The notes under the pieces are model-generated. The model did not search any database. It was not told the origin of the DNA and saw nothing but the letters and a program-made list of their open reading frames with translations. From JALYUA01 sp038203955 (lineage in GTDB: Bacteria > Acidobacteriota > Thermoanaerobaculia > UBA5066 > Gp7-AA6), in NCBI GenBank assembly GCA_038203955.1, contig JBBRDK010000001.1, positions 40,009 to 104,008 of the forward strand: a DNA stretch of 64,000 bases, written 5' to 3'. Shown in pieces: positions 56,180 through 64,000 of the stretch. The position numbers were made by a program, and so were the translations under genes. Each line of letters begins with the position of its first letter. The stretch's first letter is position 1.

Positions 56180-57325
56180 CATCCTGACAGCTCCATCTCC
56201 GTCCTTCCGCTCGGTCGCTCGAAGAAGGAGCTCTCCCGCTTCTTCGACGTGGCGGACCGGATCTATGCGGACGATCCGCTCTGGGTCGCCCCCATCCGGG
56301 ACGACGTCGCGAAGGTCTTCTCGCCCGACAATCCCTTCTTTCTCCACGGCGAGATGCAGCTCTTCGTCGCGTCGAAGGACGGGCGGGACGCCGGTCGGAT
56401 CGCCGCGATCGTCGACCGGAACCACAACGAATTCCACCGGGACCGCACCGGCTTCTTCGGCTTCTTCGAGAGCGAAAACGAGCCGGCGCTGGCGCGGGCG
56501 CTCTTCGACGCCGCCGCCGGCTGGGTGCGCGAACGAGGGATGGACACGCTGCGAGGTCCCGCCAACCCGACCTTGAACGATGAGGCGGGCCTGCTGATCG
56601 ATGGATTCGATTCCTCGCCCGTCCTGATGATGACCTACAACCCCCGGTACTACGTCGGCCTCGTCGAGGCGGCGGGATTCCGCAAGGCGAAGGACCTCCT
56701 CGCCTACTGGTTCGAGATCAAGGTGGATCCGCTTGCGCGGCTGACCCGGATGGCGGCGAGGATCGCCCGGCGCGAGGCGGACGTCGTCGTCCGCAAGATC
56801 TCGAAGAAGAGCCTCGCCTCGGACCTTCCGAAGATCCGCGAGGTCTACAACGCGGCCTGGGAGAAGAACTGGGGCTTCGTGCCGATGACGCCCGAGGAGA
56901 TGGGCTTCATGGCGAAGCGCCTGAAGCCGCTGGTCGACGAGGATTTTCTCTTCCTCGCCGAATTCCGGCGCCCGGACGGGTCCGCCGAGCCCATCGCCTT
57001 CATGCTGACTTTGCCCGACTACAACGTCGCGATGAAGCCACTGAGGGGCCGGCTCCTGCCCTTCGGATGGCTGAAGTTCCTGCTCGGCCTGAAGAAGATT
57101 CGATCGATCCGCGTGCTCACTTTGGGGATCAAGAAGGAGTGGCGACTGCGCGGCATCCAGGCCGTCATGTTCGAAAAGGGATTGAGGGCCGCTCTGGAAC
57201 GCCGGTACACGGGATGCGAGATGTCGTGGCTTCTCGAAGACAACGAGGCCGTCATCCGCGCCGCGGATCTCTGGGGCGGGCGGGTTTACAAGACGTATCG
57301 GATGTATGACCGCAAGGTGGGGTAG
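56174..57325 (+). CDS. GNAT-fold protein, probable bacterial ceramide synthase (bCerS-like)
   Basis: The 383-residue protein has a GNAT-type core (DLLAYWFEIKVDPLARL… IREVYNAAWEKNWGFVPMTPEEM…) with YADDPLWVAPIRDDVAKVF and GFFESENEPALARALFDAAAGWV. Its length and N-terminal extension match the bacterial ceramide synthases first found in Caulobacter as GNAT-annotated proteins, which acylate sphinganine. The assignment rests on family pattern and on its place behind spt. Confidence 0.7.
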
Positions 57326-57410
57326 CTGTCAGCTCTCAGCCGCTCCTCGGCGGCGGTTCGTCTTCCGACCCGCTCTCAACGCTCAACTCTCAACTCTCAA
57401 CTCTCAACTT
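57324..57410. repeat. Inverted pair of heptad arrays between bCerS-like and PAP2 genes
   Basis: AGCTGTC, AGCTCTC, AGCCGCT (57324-57344) face five AGTTGAG-class words on the minus strand (57373-57410). The first overlaps the TAG stop of the GNAT gene and the second holds the stop of the PAP2 gene. Confidence 0.9.
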
Positions 57411-58325
57411 CCCCACGATCCGATCGTAGAGCGCGTCTCCCGCGGGCACCGTGACGGCGGCCAGCACGAGTCCGGCCAGAACGTCCACGACGTAGTGATA
57501 CCGGCAGTACACCGTCGACAGAATCAGCAGGGTCGCGACGGGGAGGAGCCACCAGAACACGTCCCGCGCGCGGCGATAGGCGACGAACAGGACGGCCGCC
57601 GCGAGCATCGTATGGCCCGAGGGGAATACGTCGAGCTTGGTGTGCTCGAGCTCGTTCAAGGTTCGCGCTATGGCGGCCGCCATCGGGGTCGACTCGAGAA
57701 CGATCGTCTGGCTGTTCGCGAGAGCGAAGCGCGGTCCGAGCGCCGGGATCACGAAGTAGCCCGCATAGGAGACGTAGTAGCAAAGCGTCAGCGTGAAGAT
57801 GTAGCGGCGCAGCGCCGGAACGTCGCGTCTCCAGAGCGCGAACCCCAGGGCGAGAGAGATGAAGTAATACGTCGTGTAGGCGAGGTAGAAGAGATTCGTG
57901 AGCCAGGGCCAGACGAACCTCTCGAGCCAGACGGTCACATCGACTCCGAAGAGGGCACGGTCGGCGGCGATCAGAAGCTCGTCGCGCGCGCCTCCCCGTG
58001 CCGCGGAGATCAGCACGCCCAGGGTCTCGTAGAGCACGGGGATGAATGCGGCGGGGTAGAAGTCGATGAGGAACCGGACGAAGACGGGAAGCCGCCGTTC
58101 GCGCCGCGCGAGCGCCGCGACCATCGCGAGTGCGGCGGCCATGATCGCGTACCGCAGCAGAAGGCCCCCCGGATCGGGCAGCCGCCGGTAGAGCGCGACG
58201 GTGAGAACGGAGACGACGGCGAGCGCAAGGAAGTTGACCGCTTCGAGCGGGCGCAGAAGCGGGAGTCGGGCCGCCTCGGTGGCCCCGCGCGCGGCCGTCG
58301 GAGGTGAGGATGTCCGCGCCGGCAC
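57390..58325 (-). CDS. PAP2 superfamily membrane phosphatase/transferase
   Basis: The 311-residue protein has about eight hydrophobic segments and the PAP2 motifs FPSGHTM (motif 2) and RYHYVVDVLAG (motif 3). Motif 1 (KxxxxxxRP) is not recognisable. Lack of motif 1 and the YYFISLALGFAL region are reminiscent of AUR1-like enzymes that transfer a head group to ceramide, which would suit the neighbouring spt cluster, but a lipid phosphatase role is equally possible. The C-terminal VES and stop are repeat-encoded. Confidence 0.75.
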   Translation of the reverse strand: MPARTSSPPTAARGATEAARLPLLRPLEAVNFLALAVVSVLTVALYRRLPDPGGLLLRYAIMAAALAMVAALARRERRLPVFVRFLIDFYPAAFIPVLYETLGVLISAARGGARDELLIAADRALFGVDVTVWLERFVWPWLTNLFYLAYTTYYFISLALGFALWRRDVPALRRYIFTLTLCYYVSYAGYFVIPALGPRFALANSQTIVLESTPMAAAIARTLNELEHTKLDVFPSGHTMLAAAVLFVAYRRARDVFWWLLPVATLLILSTVYCRYHYVVDVLAGLVLAAVTVPAGDALYDRIVGKLRVES

Positions 58326-58354
58326 GGCGGGATTATCGCCGAAGAAGAGTGGAG

Positions 58355-58386
58355 AGTTGGAGAGTTGAGAGTTCAGAGTTGAGAGA
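58355..58386. repeat. AGTTGAG-type heptad array in the PAP2/nfeD divergent region
   Basis: AGTTGGAG, AGTTGAG, AGTTCAG, AGTTGAG, AGA. One word has an extra base. This is the only array at a divergent junction in the window. Confidence 0.85.
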
Positions 58387-58418
58387 TGCGACGGGGAGTG
58401 GGGCGGGACGGGGAGGGA

Positions 58419-58424
58419 TAGACT
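58419..58424 (+). promoter_or_regulatory. Candidate -10 box for a leaderless nfeD transcript
   Basis: TAGACT ends eight bases before the ATG at 58433. The intervening bases are C-rich and contain no Shine-Dalgarno sequence. Confidence 0.4.
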
Positions 58425-58432
58425 TCCCCCGC

Positions 58433-59740
58433 ATGAAGGCGCGTCTCGCGTCCCTGGTCTTTTTGCTCTGTCTTCTCTGCGCCGCCGCGTTCGCCGTGGG
58501 GGCCGGGACGGCTCCGCTGGTGGTCGCGGGACGCATTGCCGGCCCGATACACCCGGCGTCCGCGGCCTACCTGCGGCGGCTGCTCGCCGGCGCCCGCGAC
58601 AGCGGCGCGAAGCTCGTCATCCTGGAGCTCTCGACGCCCGGCGGTCTGCTCACCTCGACACGGGAGATGGCCACCGCGATCCTCGAGTCGCCCGTGCCGG
58701 TGGCGACGTACGTCGCTCCCTCGGGCAGCTCCGCGGCTTCCGCAGGCTTCTTTCTTCTCCTCGCGGGCGATGTCGCCGCGATGGCCCCCGGTACGAACTC
58801 GGGCGCTGCGCATCCGGTCGGGGGGGAGGGCCAGGAGCTCTCGAAAACGATGAGCTCAAAGGTCGAGCAGGACGCCCGGGCGTTCATCCGCACCCTGGCC
58901 CGGCAGCGCGGTCGCAATCCCGAGAAGGCGGAGTCGGCGGTGACGTCGAGCGCCTCATTCACCGAGACCGAGGCGAAAGAGGCGGGACTGATCGAGATCA
59001 TCGCCCGCGACCGAACGGATCTGATCAGCCAGCTGGAGGGACGAAAGCTCGCGCGGGTCGGCGGAGTATCGGCTCCTCTGGCGCTCGCCGGCGCACGGGT
59101 CCAGAGCCGGGAGATGGGATCGCTCGAGAGACTGCTCGGAGTCGTATCGCACCCGAACATCGCCTACGTGCTCTTCCTGGGCGGCCTCGTCGGGCTCTAC
59201 TTCGAGCTCGCAAGCCCGGGCGCCGTTCTCCCGGGCGTCGTCGGAGGCATCTCGCTTCTGCTGGCGCTCTACGCTTTTTCCGTTCTTCCCGTCAGCGTCG
59301 CGGGGATCGCCTTGATCCTGTTCGCCGTCCTTCTCTTCATCGCGGAGATCAAGGTCACGAGCCACGGTCTTTTAGCGGTGGGAGGCGCGGTCGCACTCCT
59401 CGCCGGCTCGGCGATGCTCTTCTCCGGACGCGGAGGCGCCGCCGGCTACCGGGTCGACCTCACGATTGTCCTGCCGTCGGTGGCACTGACGCTCGCGGTG
59501 GTCGGATTCCTCGCCTGGAACACCGTCCGGTTGAGAAAGCTCCCGGTGCGCACCGGCCGCGAGAGCCTGCTGGGAGAAAACGCCGTCGTCGTACGGTCGA
59601 TGGCGGAGGAGGGGCGCGGGACGGTCATGGTCCACGGGGAATACTGGGACGCGCGCGGCGCTCCGGCCGCGGAGGCGGGCGAGACCGTGCGCGTCACGAG
59701 AGTCGAAGGCTTCACACTGCACGTGGAACGGAGGCTTTGA
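58433..59740 (+). CDS. NfeD long-form membrane serine protease
   Basis: The 435-residue protein has a signal peptide, a ClpP-like serine protease domain (VILELSTPGGLLTSTREM, the nucleophile segment SGSSAASAGFFLLLAGD, and HPVGG), four membrane helices (about 240-375) and a C-terminal OB-fold NfeD domain (LLGENAVVVRSM… VRVTRVEGFTLHVE). This family cleaves SPFH partner proteins, and an SPFH gene is coupled directly downstream. The ATG at 58433 is preferred over in-frame codons upstream, which lie in repeat DNA. Confidence 0.92.
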   Translation: MKARLASLVFLLCLLCAAAFAVGAGTAPLVVAGRIAGPIHPASAAYLRRLLAGARDSGAKLVILELSTPGGLLTSTREMATAILESPVPVATYVAPSGSSAASAGFFLLLAGDVAAMAPGTNSGAAHPVGGEGQELSKTMSSKVEQDARAFIRTLARQRGRNPEKAESAVTSSASFTETEAKEAGLIEIIARDRTDLISQLEGRKLARVGGVSAPLALAGARVQSREMGSLERLLGVVSHPNIAYVLFLGGLVGLYFELASPGAVLPGVVGGISLLLALYAFSVLPVSVAGIALILFAVLLFIAEIKVTSHGLLAVGGAVALLAGSAMLFSGRGGAAGYRVDLTIVLPSVALTLAVVGFLAWNTVRLRKLPVRTGRESLLGENAVVVRSMAEEGRGTVMVHGEYWDARGAPAAEAGETVRVTRVEGFTLHVERRL

Positions 59741-60507
59741 TGGCGCAGGTGTTCTCGTTCCCGGGTCTGATCTTCGCGGCGTTTGTCGGCCTGATTCTCT
59801 TCTTCAAATGGATCAACGTCCTGAAGGAGTACGAGCGGGCCGTCACGTTCTGGCTCGGCCGCCTGGGCTCGAAGCCCAAGGGGCCGGGCCTGGTTCTGAT
59901 CTTCTGGCCATTCGAAACGATGGTCCGCATCTCGCTTCGAACGATCGTTCACGACGTGCCCGCTCAGGACATCATCACGCGGGACAACGTCTCGGTGAAG
60001 GTCAACGCGGTCGTCTACTTCCGCGTCGTCGAGCCGGACAAGGCCGTCGTTCAGGTGGAGAACTACCTCTACGCCACGTCCCAGCTCGCGCAGACGACTC
60101 TGCGAAGCGTGCTCGGCGAGGCGATGCTCGACGAGCTGCTCTCCGAGCGCGAAAAGTTGAACGTCGCCCTCCAGAGCGTCATCGACCAGCACACGCAGCC
60201 CTGGGGCATCAAGGTGTCGCTCGTCGAAGTGAAACAGGTGGATCTCCCGCCCGAGATGCAGCGCGCCATGGCCCGTCAGGCGGAGGCGGAGCGCGAAAAA
60301 CGAGCGAAGATCATCCACGCGGAAGGGGAGTTTCAGGCCGCGGCCCAGCTCTCTCGCGCCGCCGAGGTAATCGGCCGGGAGCCGGCGACCCTCCAGCTGC
60401 GCTACCTCCAGACCCTGACCGAGATCGGCAACGAGAAGAACACGACGATCATCTTTCCGCTGCCGATCGACCTCCTGCGCGCGTTCCTTCCGAAGGAGAC
60501 GAAGTAA
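59740..60507 (+). CDS. SPFH/Band 7 (slipin-like) protein
   Basis: The 255-residue protein has one N-terminal helix (about 5-23), then the SPFH domain (LKEYERAVTFWLGRLG, GLVLIFWPFETMVRI, DVPAQDIITRDNVSVKVNAVVYFRV) and a charged coiled coil (MARQAEAEREKRAKIIHAEGEF). It is the expected partner and substrate of the long NfeD protease. The ATG overlaps the nfeD stop as TGATG. Confidence 0.93.
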   Translation: MAQVFSFPGLIFAAFVGLILFFKWINVLKEYERAVTFWLGRLGSKPKGPGLVLIFWPFETMVRISLRTIVHDVPAQDIITRDNVSVKVNAVVYFRVVEPDKAVVQVENYLYATSQLAQTTLRSVLGEAMLDELLSEREKLNVALQSVIDQHTQPWGIKVSLVEVKQVDLPPEMQRAMARQAEAEREKRAKIIHAEGEFQAAAQLSRAAEVIGREPATLQLRYLQTLTEIGNEKNTTIIFPLPIDLLRAFLPKETK

Positions 60508-60515
60508 GGCCGGGA

Positions 60516-60539
60516 GGAAGGCGGGAGGCGGGAGGCGCA
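60516..60539. repeat. Short CGGGAGG heptad array after the SPFH gene
   Basis: Two to three words of GGCGGGA (CGGGAGG class), the same word as the array at 1098-1118 but in the opposite orientation. Confidence 0.8.
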
Positions 60540-60551
60540 TCGGACCCTTGC

Positions 60552-60557
60552 TACACT
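60552..60557 (+). promoter_or_regulatory. Candidate -10 box for a leaderless SPOR-gene transcript
   Basis: TACACT ends seven bases before the GTG at 60565, matching the lpxD and 44797 layouts. Confidence 0.45.
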
Positions 60558-60564
60558 CCGCGCC

Positions 60565-61293
60565 GTGGACGAGCCGCGAACGCACTATCAGCTTTCTTTT
60601 ACGGCGCGGCAGGCGCTTCTGCTGTTCGTCGGGCTTCTCGCCGCCCTCGCCGCCGCGTATGTCTTCGGGCTGATGACGGGTCTCGCGGGGAGGGACGGCT
60701 CGGTGGCGCCGGTGGCGGCCAGGTCCGTGACTCAGGCGGCCCCCTCGCTCGCTCCGACGGCGGACGTCCTCGAAGTCCCGCGCGCGGTTCGCGGGCTCTC
60801 TCCTTCGCGGGGGCGGGCCGCGACTCCCGATCGCAGCGAACGTTCCCACTCCGCCGCCGCCGGCCCGACGCCCGTGTCCGTGGCGGCCGGGCCGACGCCC
60901 TCTCCCGGCCTCCAGCTCTTCGACGACGGTCCCGAGGGGACTCCGCTTCCGTCGGCCGCTCCGCCAAAGAAGGCGCACACGCCGACCCGGTCCAGCCGGC
61001 CGGAGACGACGATCGCCGCCCCGGTCGCCGCGGCGGGAAACCGTCCGGCGAGCGCGGGCGCGTTCTGGGTGCAGGCCCTCTCCGCCCCCTCCGAGAAAGA
61101 GGCGCGCGGTAGGCGCGACCGCCTGGCCTCTCACGGCTTTCCGTCGGTCGTCAGCCCCGGTGCGGGTCCGAAGGGAAGGGTGTACCGGGTTCGCGTCGGT
61201 CCCTACGCGACGAGGGAGGAAGCCGAGAAGGCGGCCGCGCGGTTGACGACGCGGGAGAAGCTCCAACCTTGGGTCGTGCCGCCCGGCAAATGA
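60565..61293 (+). CDS. Single-pass SPOR-domain protein
   Basis: The 242-residue protein has a short cytoplasmic N-terminus, one helix (about 16-36), a long Pro/Ala/Ser-rich periplasmic linker and a C-terminal SPOR domain (FWVQALSAPSEKEARGRRDRL… YRVRVGPYATREEAEKAAARL). SPOR domains bind denuded glycan at division sites. The GTG start overlaps nothing; the stop overlaps the lipA ATG. Confidence 0.9.
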   Translation: MDEPRTHYQLSFTARQALLLFVGLLAALAAAYVFGLMTGLAGRDGSVAPVAARSVTQAAPSLAPTADVLEVPRAVRGLSPSRGRAATPDRSERSHSAAAGPTPVSVAAGPTPSPGLQLFDDGPEGTPLPSAAPPKKAHTPTRSSRPETTIAAPVAAAGNRPASAGAFWVQALSAPSEKEARGRRDRLASHGFPSVVSPGAGPKGRVYRVRVGPYATREEAEKAAARLTTREKLQPWVVPPGK

Positions 61294-62174
61294 CGTCCCT
61301 TCCGGCCCGTGCGCCCGACTGGATCCGCGGGAAGCGGATGAGGCTGTCCGAGCTCCACGGCGTCAAGGACGTCATGCGGCGCCACGCTCTCTCGACCGTG
61401 TGCGAGGAGGCGCGCTGCCCGAACCGGGGAGAGTGCTTTTCCCGCGGCACCGCCACATTCCTGATGCTGGGCGACGTCTGCACCCGGACCTGCGGCTTCT
61501 GCGACATCGCGCACGGAAAGCCGTCCGCCGTGGACCCGCTCGAACCGTACCGGCTCGCCACCGCCGCGCGGGAAATGAGACTGCAGTTCGTGGTTCTGAC
61601 TTCCGTCGATCGAGACGACCTGCCCGATGGAGGAGCGTCGCACTTCGCCGAGGCCATCCGCGCGCTGCGGCGCCTGGATCCGGCGCCCGGAATCGAGGTC
61701 CTGACGCCCGACTTCCAGGGCCGGTTCACGTCCCTGGCGAGGGTGATCGAGGCGCGACCGGACGTGTTCAATCACAATGTCGAGACGGTGCCGCGCCTCT
61801 ACGCCCGCGTGCGGCGGGGCGCGCGGCTCGGCCGTTCTCTCGGCCTCCTGGCAGCAACGCGGATCCTCGACCCCTCGATCACGACCAAGTCCGGCTTCAT
61901 GCTGGGCCTGGGCGAGCGGGAGGACGAGGTCCTCGCGCTCTTAGAAGACCTGCGCGGCGCGGGCGTCGACATCGTGACGATCGGCCAGTATCTCCAGCCT
62001 TCGCGCGAGAACCTTCCCGTCGAGGAGTACGTCCCCCCCGAGAGGTTTGATTTCTACCGGGAGGCGGGTGAACGGCTCGGTTTCCGCCACGTCTTCTCCG
62101 GCCCCTTCGTGCGCTCGTCATACCGCGCCGAGGAAGCTCTGCGCGCGTCCGACTCGCGCGTTTCGGCTCGCTGA
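61290..62174 (+). CDS. lipA: Lipoyl synthase
   Basis: LipA inserts two sulfurs into octanoyl-protein. The 294-residue radical SAM enzyme has the auxiliary cluster motif CEEARCPNRGEC, the radical SAM CTRTCGFCDIA, and the C-terminal RSSY that ligates the auxiliary cluster. It is coupled to the SPOR gene by ATGA. A LipB partner is not in the window. Confidence 0.96.
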   Translation: MTSLPARAPDWIRGKRMRLSELHGVKDVMRRHALSTVCEEARCPNRGECFSRGTATFLMLGDVCTRTCGFCDIAHGKPSAVDPLEPYRLATAAREMRLQFVVLTSVDRDDLPDGGASHFAEAIRALRRLDPAPGIEVLTPDFQGRFTSLARVIEARPDVFNHNVETVPRLYARVRRGARLGRSLGLLAATRILDPSITTKSGFMLGLGEREDEVLALLEDLRGAGVDIVTIGQYLQPSRENLPVEEYVPPERFDFYREAGERLGFRHVFSGPFVRSSYRAEEALRASDSRVSAR

Positions 62175-62186
62175 GACGCGTCCTCG

Positions 62187-63737
62187 ATGAGCGTTTCGCG
62201 CTGGAGGACGCCCGCGGCGGGCGTGCTGTCCGGCCTTCTCCTCGCGCTCGCGTTTCCGCCGCACGACGTCACGATCCTTCTACCGCTCGCTCTCGTGCCG
62301 TGGATCGTGGCGCTCGTCTCCGAAGAACGCCGCGGCCGCGCCCTTCTCTCGGGAGCGCTTTTCGGGCTGGCGTTCTGGAGCGCCTCGGTTCCCTGGATCT
62401 CCTACGTCGTGACCGTCTACGGCGGACAGCCGCCCGCCATGGGCATCGTGTGCGTCGGCATTCTCGCGACGATCCTCGCCGAGTGGACGGCGGCGGTGGC
62501 GTGGGGCGCGGCGGCCGCCGCTCCTCCCGGCTCCTGGAAGCGGCTCGCCGTCTTTCCCATTCTGTGGACGGCGGCGGAGCACGCGCGCTCCGTCATCTAC
62601 GGCGGCTTTCCCTGGAACCTCACGGCCTGGGCGCTCGCGCGCCGCCCGGTCTGGATTCAGACGGCGGCGGTGTGGGGTGTCTACGGCGTCGGCTTCGCGG
62701 TCGTCGTCGTCGCGACGCTGATCGCCGCGTCGGTCGTGCGCCGCAGGCTCGCGTTCGTGGCGGCCGCCGCCGCGGGCGCTCTCGCGCTCGGGGTCGTCGG
62801 GGCGATCCGGTTGACCGAGGCGGCGTCTCCCGGCGGCACGCCGGTCCGCGTCTCTTTGATCCAGCCCAACCTCGCGGAGGAGGACCGCCGGACGTCCGAA
62901 AAGGCGGCGGCCGGATACAGAGCGCTTCTGGCGCGGGGAGAGGAAGCGGCGGCGGCCGGCGCGGACCTGATCGTGTTTCCCGAGTCGGCGTTCCCGGCCT
63001 ACTGGGAGAAGAGTCCCCGGCTGCGCGACGACCTGACGCGCCTGTCGGCCGCCTGCCGCTGCGCGATTCTGTTCAACGACGTGACGTCCGAGCCCGACGG
63101 GCGCGCGTCGAACTCCGCCAGGATCCTGACGCCGGACGGACTCGCGCAGGGCATCTACCGGAAGGTGCACCTCGTGCCGTTCGGCGAGTACGTTCCGCTG
63201 CCGCGCCTCTTCTTCTTCGTGCGGCAGATCTCGCAGGAGATCGGCGAGTTCCGGCCGGCGGAGTCGCCGGTCGTCCTGCGCTCCGGCCCGCTCGCGCTCG
63301 GGGTGGGCATTTGCTACGAGATCATCTACCCCGATCTCGCGCGGCGGCAGACGGCCGACCGAGCCAACCTGCTCGCCACGATTTCCAACGACTCGTGGTA
63401 CGGCCGCGCCGGGGCGCAGGAGCAGCATTTTGCGGGCGCGCTTTTTCGCGCCGTCGAGAACGGCCGGTATCTGGTCCGGGCGGCGATCACGGGAATTTCC
63501 GGAATCGTCGATCCCCGGGGACGCATCCTGGCGGAGATCCCGCCGAATCGGGCCGGCACCGTCGCCGGATCGGTCTTCCTTCTCGAGGGCGCGACGCCCT
63601 GGACGCGGTGGGGTCACTTTCTGCCCCTGCTCGCGGACGCCGCCGCGGCCGGCGTGCTAGTGTTCGGCCTCGCCCGCTGGGGACGCGAGCGCTCGGCGCG
63701 CAGGCGCCCGGCGGCGCTTCACGGAGAGATCAGATGA
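62187..63737 (+). CDS. lnt: Apolipoprotein N-acyltransferase
   Basis: Lnt adds the third acyl chain to lipoproteins in the inner membrane, as needed for Lol sorting. The 516-residue protein has about seven N-terminal helices, then a nitrilase domain with the Glu in VFPESAFPAYW, Lys in YRKVHLVPFGEYVPL and Cys in GVGICYEIIYP, and a C-terminal helix. The stop overlaps the prfB start. Confidence 0.95.
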   Translation: MSVSRWRTPAAGVLSGLLLALAFPPHDVTILLPLALVPWIVALVSEERRGRALLSGALFGLAFWSASVPWISYVVTVYGGQPPAMGIVCVGILATILAEWTAAVAWGAAAAAPPGSWKRLAVFPILWTAAEHARSVIYGGFPWNLTAWALARRPVWIQTAAVWGVYGVGFAVVVVATLIAASVVRRRLAFVAAAAAGALALGVVGAIRLTEAASPGGTPVRVSLIQPNLAEEDRRTSEKAAAGYRALLARGEEAAAAGADLIVFPESAFPAYWEKSPRLRDDLTRLSAACRCAILFNDVTSEPDGRASNSARILTPDGLAQGIYRKVHLVPFGEYVPLPRLFFFVRQISQEIGEFRPAESPVVLRSGPLALGVGICYEIIYPDLARRQTADRANLLATISNDSWYGRAGAQEQHFAGALFRAVENGRYLVRAAITGISGIVDPRGRILAEIPPNRAGTVAGSVFLLEGATPWTRWGHFLPLLADAAAAGVLVFGLARWGRERSARRRPAALHGEIR

Positions 63738-64000
63738 CCTCGCGCGACGACCTCATTTCCTCGCTAACGAACGCCTCGGAGCGGCTGCTGTCGCTTCGGG
63801 GCTATCTTTGATCTCGACGCCGCGCGGAGCGCGCTCGAAGGACTGAGAGAGAAATCGGCCGCCGGCGATTTCTGGAGCCGGCCCGAGGAAGCGCAGGAGG
63901 TCCTCCGGCAGACCAAGTCGCACGAGCGCCGGATCGGGACGGTCACGTCTTTGGACGAGCTGCGCGACGAGCTAGAGACGCTGGCCGATCTGCTGCGCGA
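63734..64000 (+). CDS. prfB: Peptide chain release factor 2, 3' end cut by window edge, programmed +1 frameshift
   Basis: RF2 releases peptides at UGA and UAA codons. The frame opens at ATG 63734 (ATGA overlap with lnt), reads 25 codons ending LLSLRGYL, and meets TGA at 63809-63811. Reading resumes one base on as DLDAARSALEGLREKSAAGDFW…PEEAQEVLRQ, the standard RF2 N-terminal helices, open to the window edge. The layout (GGC TAT CTT TGA after a G-rich tract) is the classical autoregulatory frameshift. Confidence 0.95.
63797..63812 (+). promoter_or_regulatory. RF2 programmed +1 frameshift site
   Basis: The slip sequence is CTT TGA T, preceded by CGGGGC as the internal Shine-Dalgarno-like tract with three bases (TAT) between it and CTT. 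The ribosome shifts forward from CTT when RF2 is scarce. Confidence 0.93.

Overview
The window is about 64 kb of GC-rich, very gene-dense bacterial chromosome. I count 63 protein genes, one cut by each window edge, no intergenic gap above about 205 bases, and no rRNA, tRNA, insertion sequence, prophage or CRISPR array. The gene set is that of an aerobic-type Gram-negative cell with an LPS-bearing outer membrane: BamA, Skp, LpxD, FabZ, LpxA, an LptE-like lipoprotein, LolC/E and LolD, Lnt, and a complete Tol-Pal system. Gene order and the S55-peptidase, beta-propeller and ceramide-type genes suggest Acidobacteriota (Thermoanaerobaculia or Holophagae-like), but this is inference; Myxococcota-like or other deep lineages are not excluded.

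Layout. 1-5342: edge-cut GT-C membrane protein, DUF4149, ridA/hpt, an unknown helical protein, lysS. 5467-9878: lolC/E, lolD, clpC. 10185-18906: envelope block bamA-skp-lpxD-fabZ-lpxA, a Gfo/Idh oxidoreductase, mtnP and a PfkB kinase. 19111-24024: ribH, nusB, a transglutaminase-like protein, leuS, lptE. 24107-29374 (minus): rpsT, cpoB, pal, tolB, tolA/tonB, tolR, tolQ. 29417-38758: an S55-peptidase protein, a secreted beta-propeller, an oligopeptide ABC transporter without ATPases, coaD, a thioesterase, msrA. 38809-45988: a glycosyltransferase, EamA, ygfZ, small proteins, a PaaI thioesterase, a NYN-LOTUS protein, a zinc-ribbon membrane protein and a class II GAPDH-like enzyme. 46145-53710: hydrolase, AMMECR1, TrmH, CaCA antiporter, aminotransferase, membrane protein plus M1 peptidase. 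53754-58325: a probable bacterial ceramide-synthesis cluster (CerR-like, serine palmitoyltransferase, bCerS-like GNAT) facing a PAP2 enzyme. 58433-64000: NfeD/SPFH, SPOR, lipA, lnt, and prfB with its programmed frameshift.

Genes are packed into translationally coupled runs with 4-bp start/stop overlaps (ATGA, GTGA, TTGA). Several uncoupled genes lack a Shine-Dalgarno and carry a -10-like hexamer 6-9 bases before the start codon, as expected for leaderless mRNAs.

The most unusual feature is a family of intergenic repeats with a strict 7-base period. The words vary from site to site (AGTTGAG, AGTTATC, AGTTTTC, AGCTGTC; CGGGAAA, CGGGAAT, CGGGAGG) and fall into two related word classes. They often occur as inverted pairs of arrays, sit at all seven convergent gene junctions, and often supply the stop codon of the preceding gene. 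A separate 56-bp element, equal to eight heptads, occurs three times nearly unchanged; one copy lies in frame at the start of the lptE-like gene.
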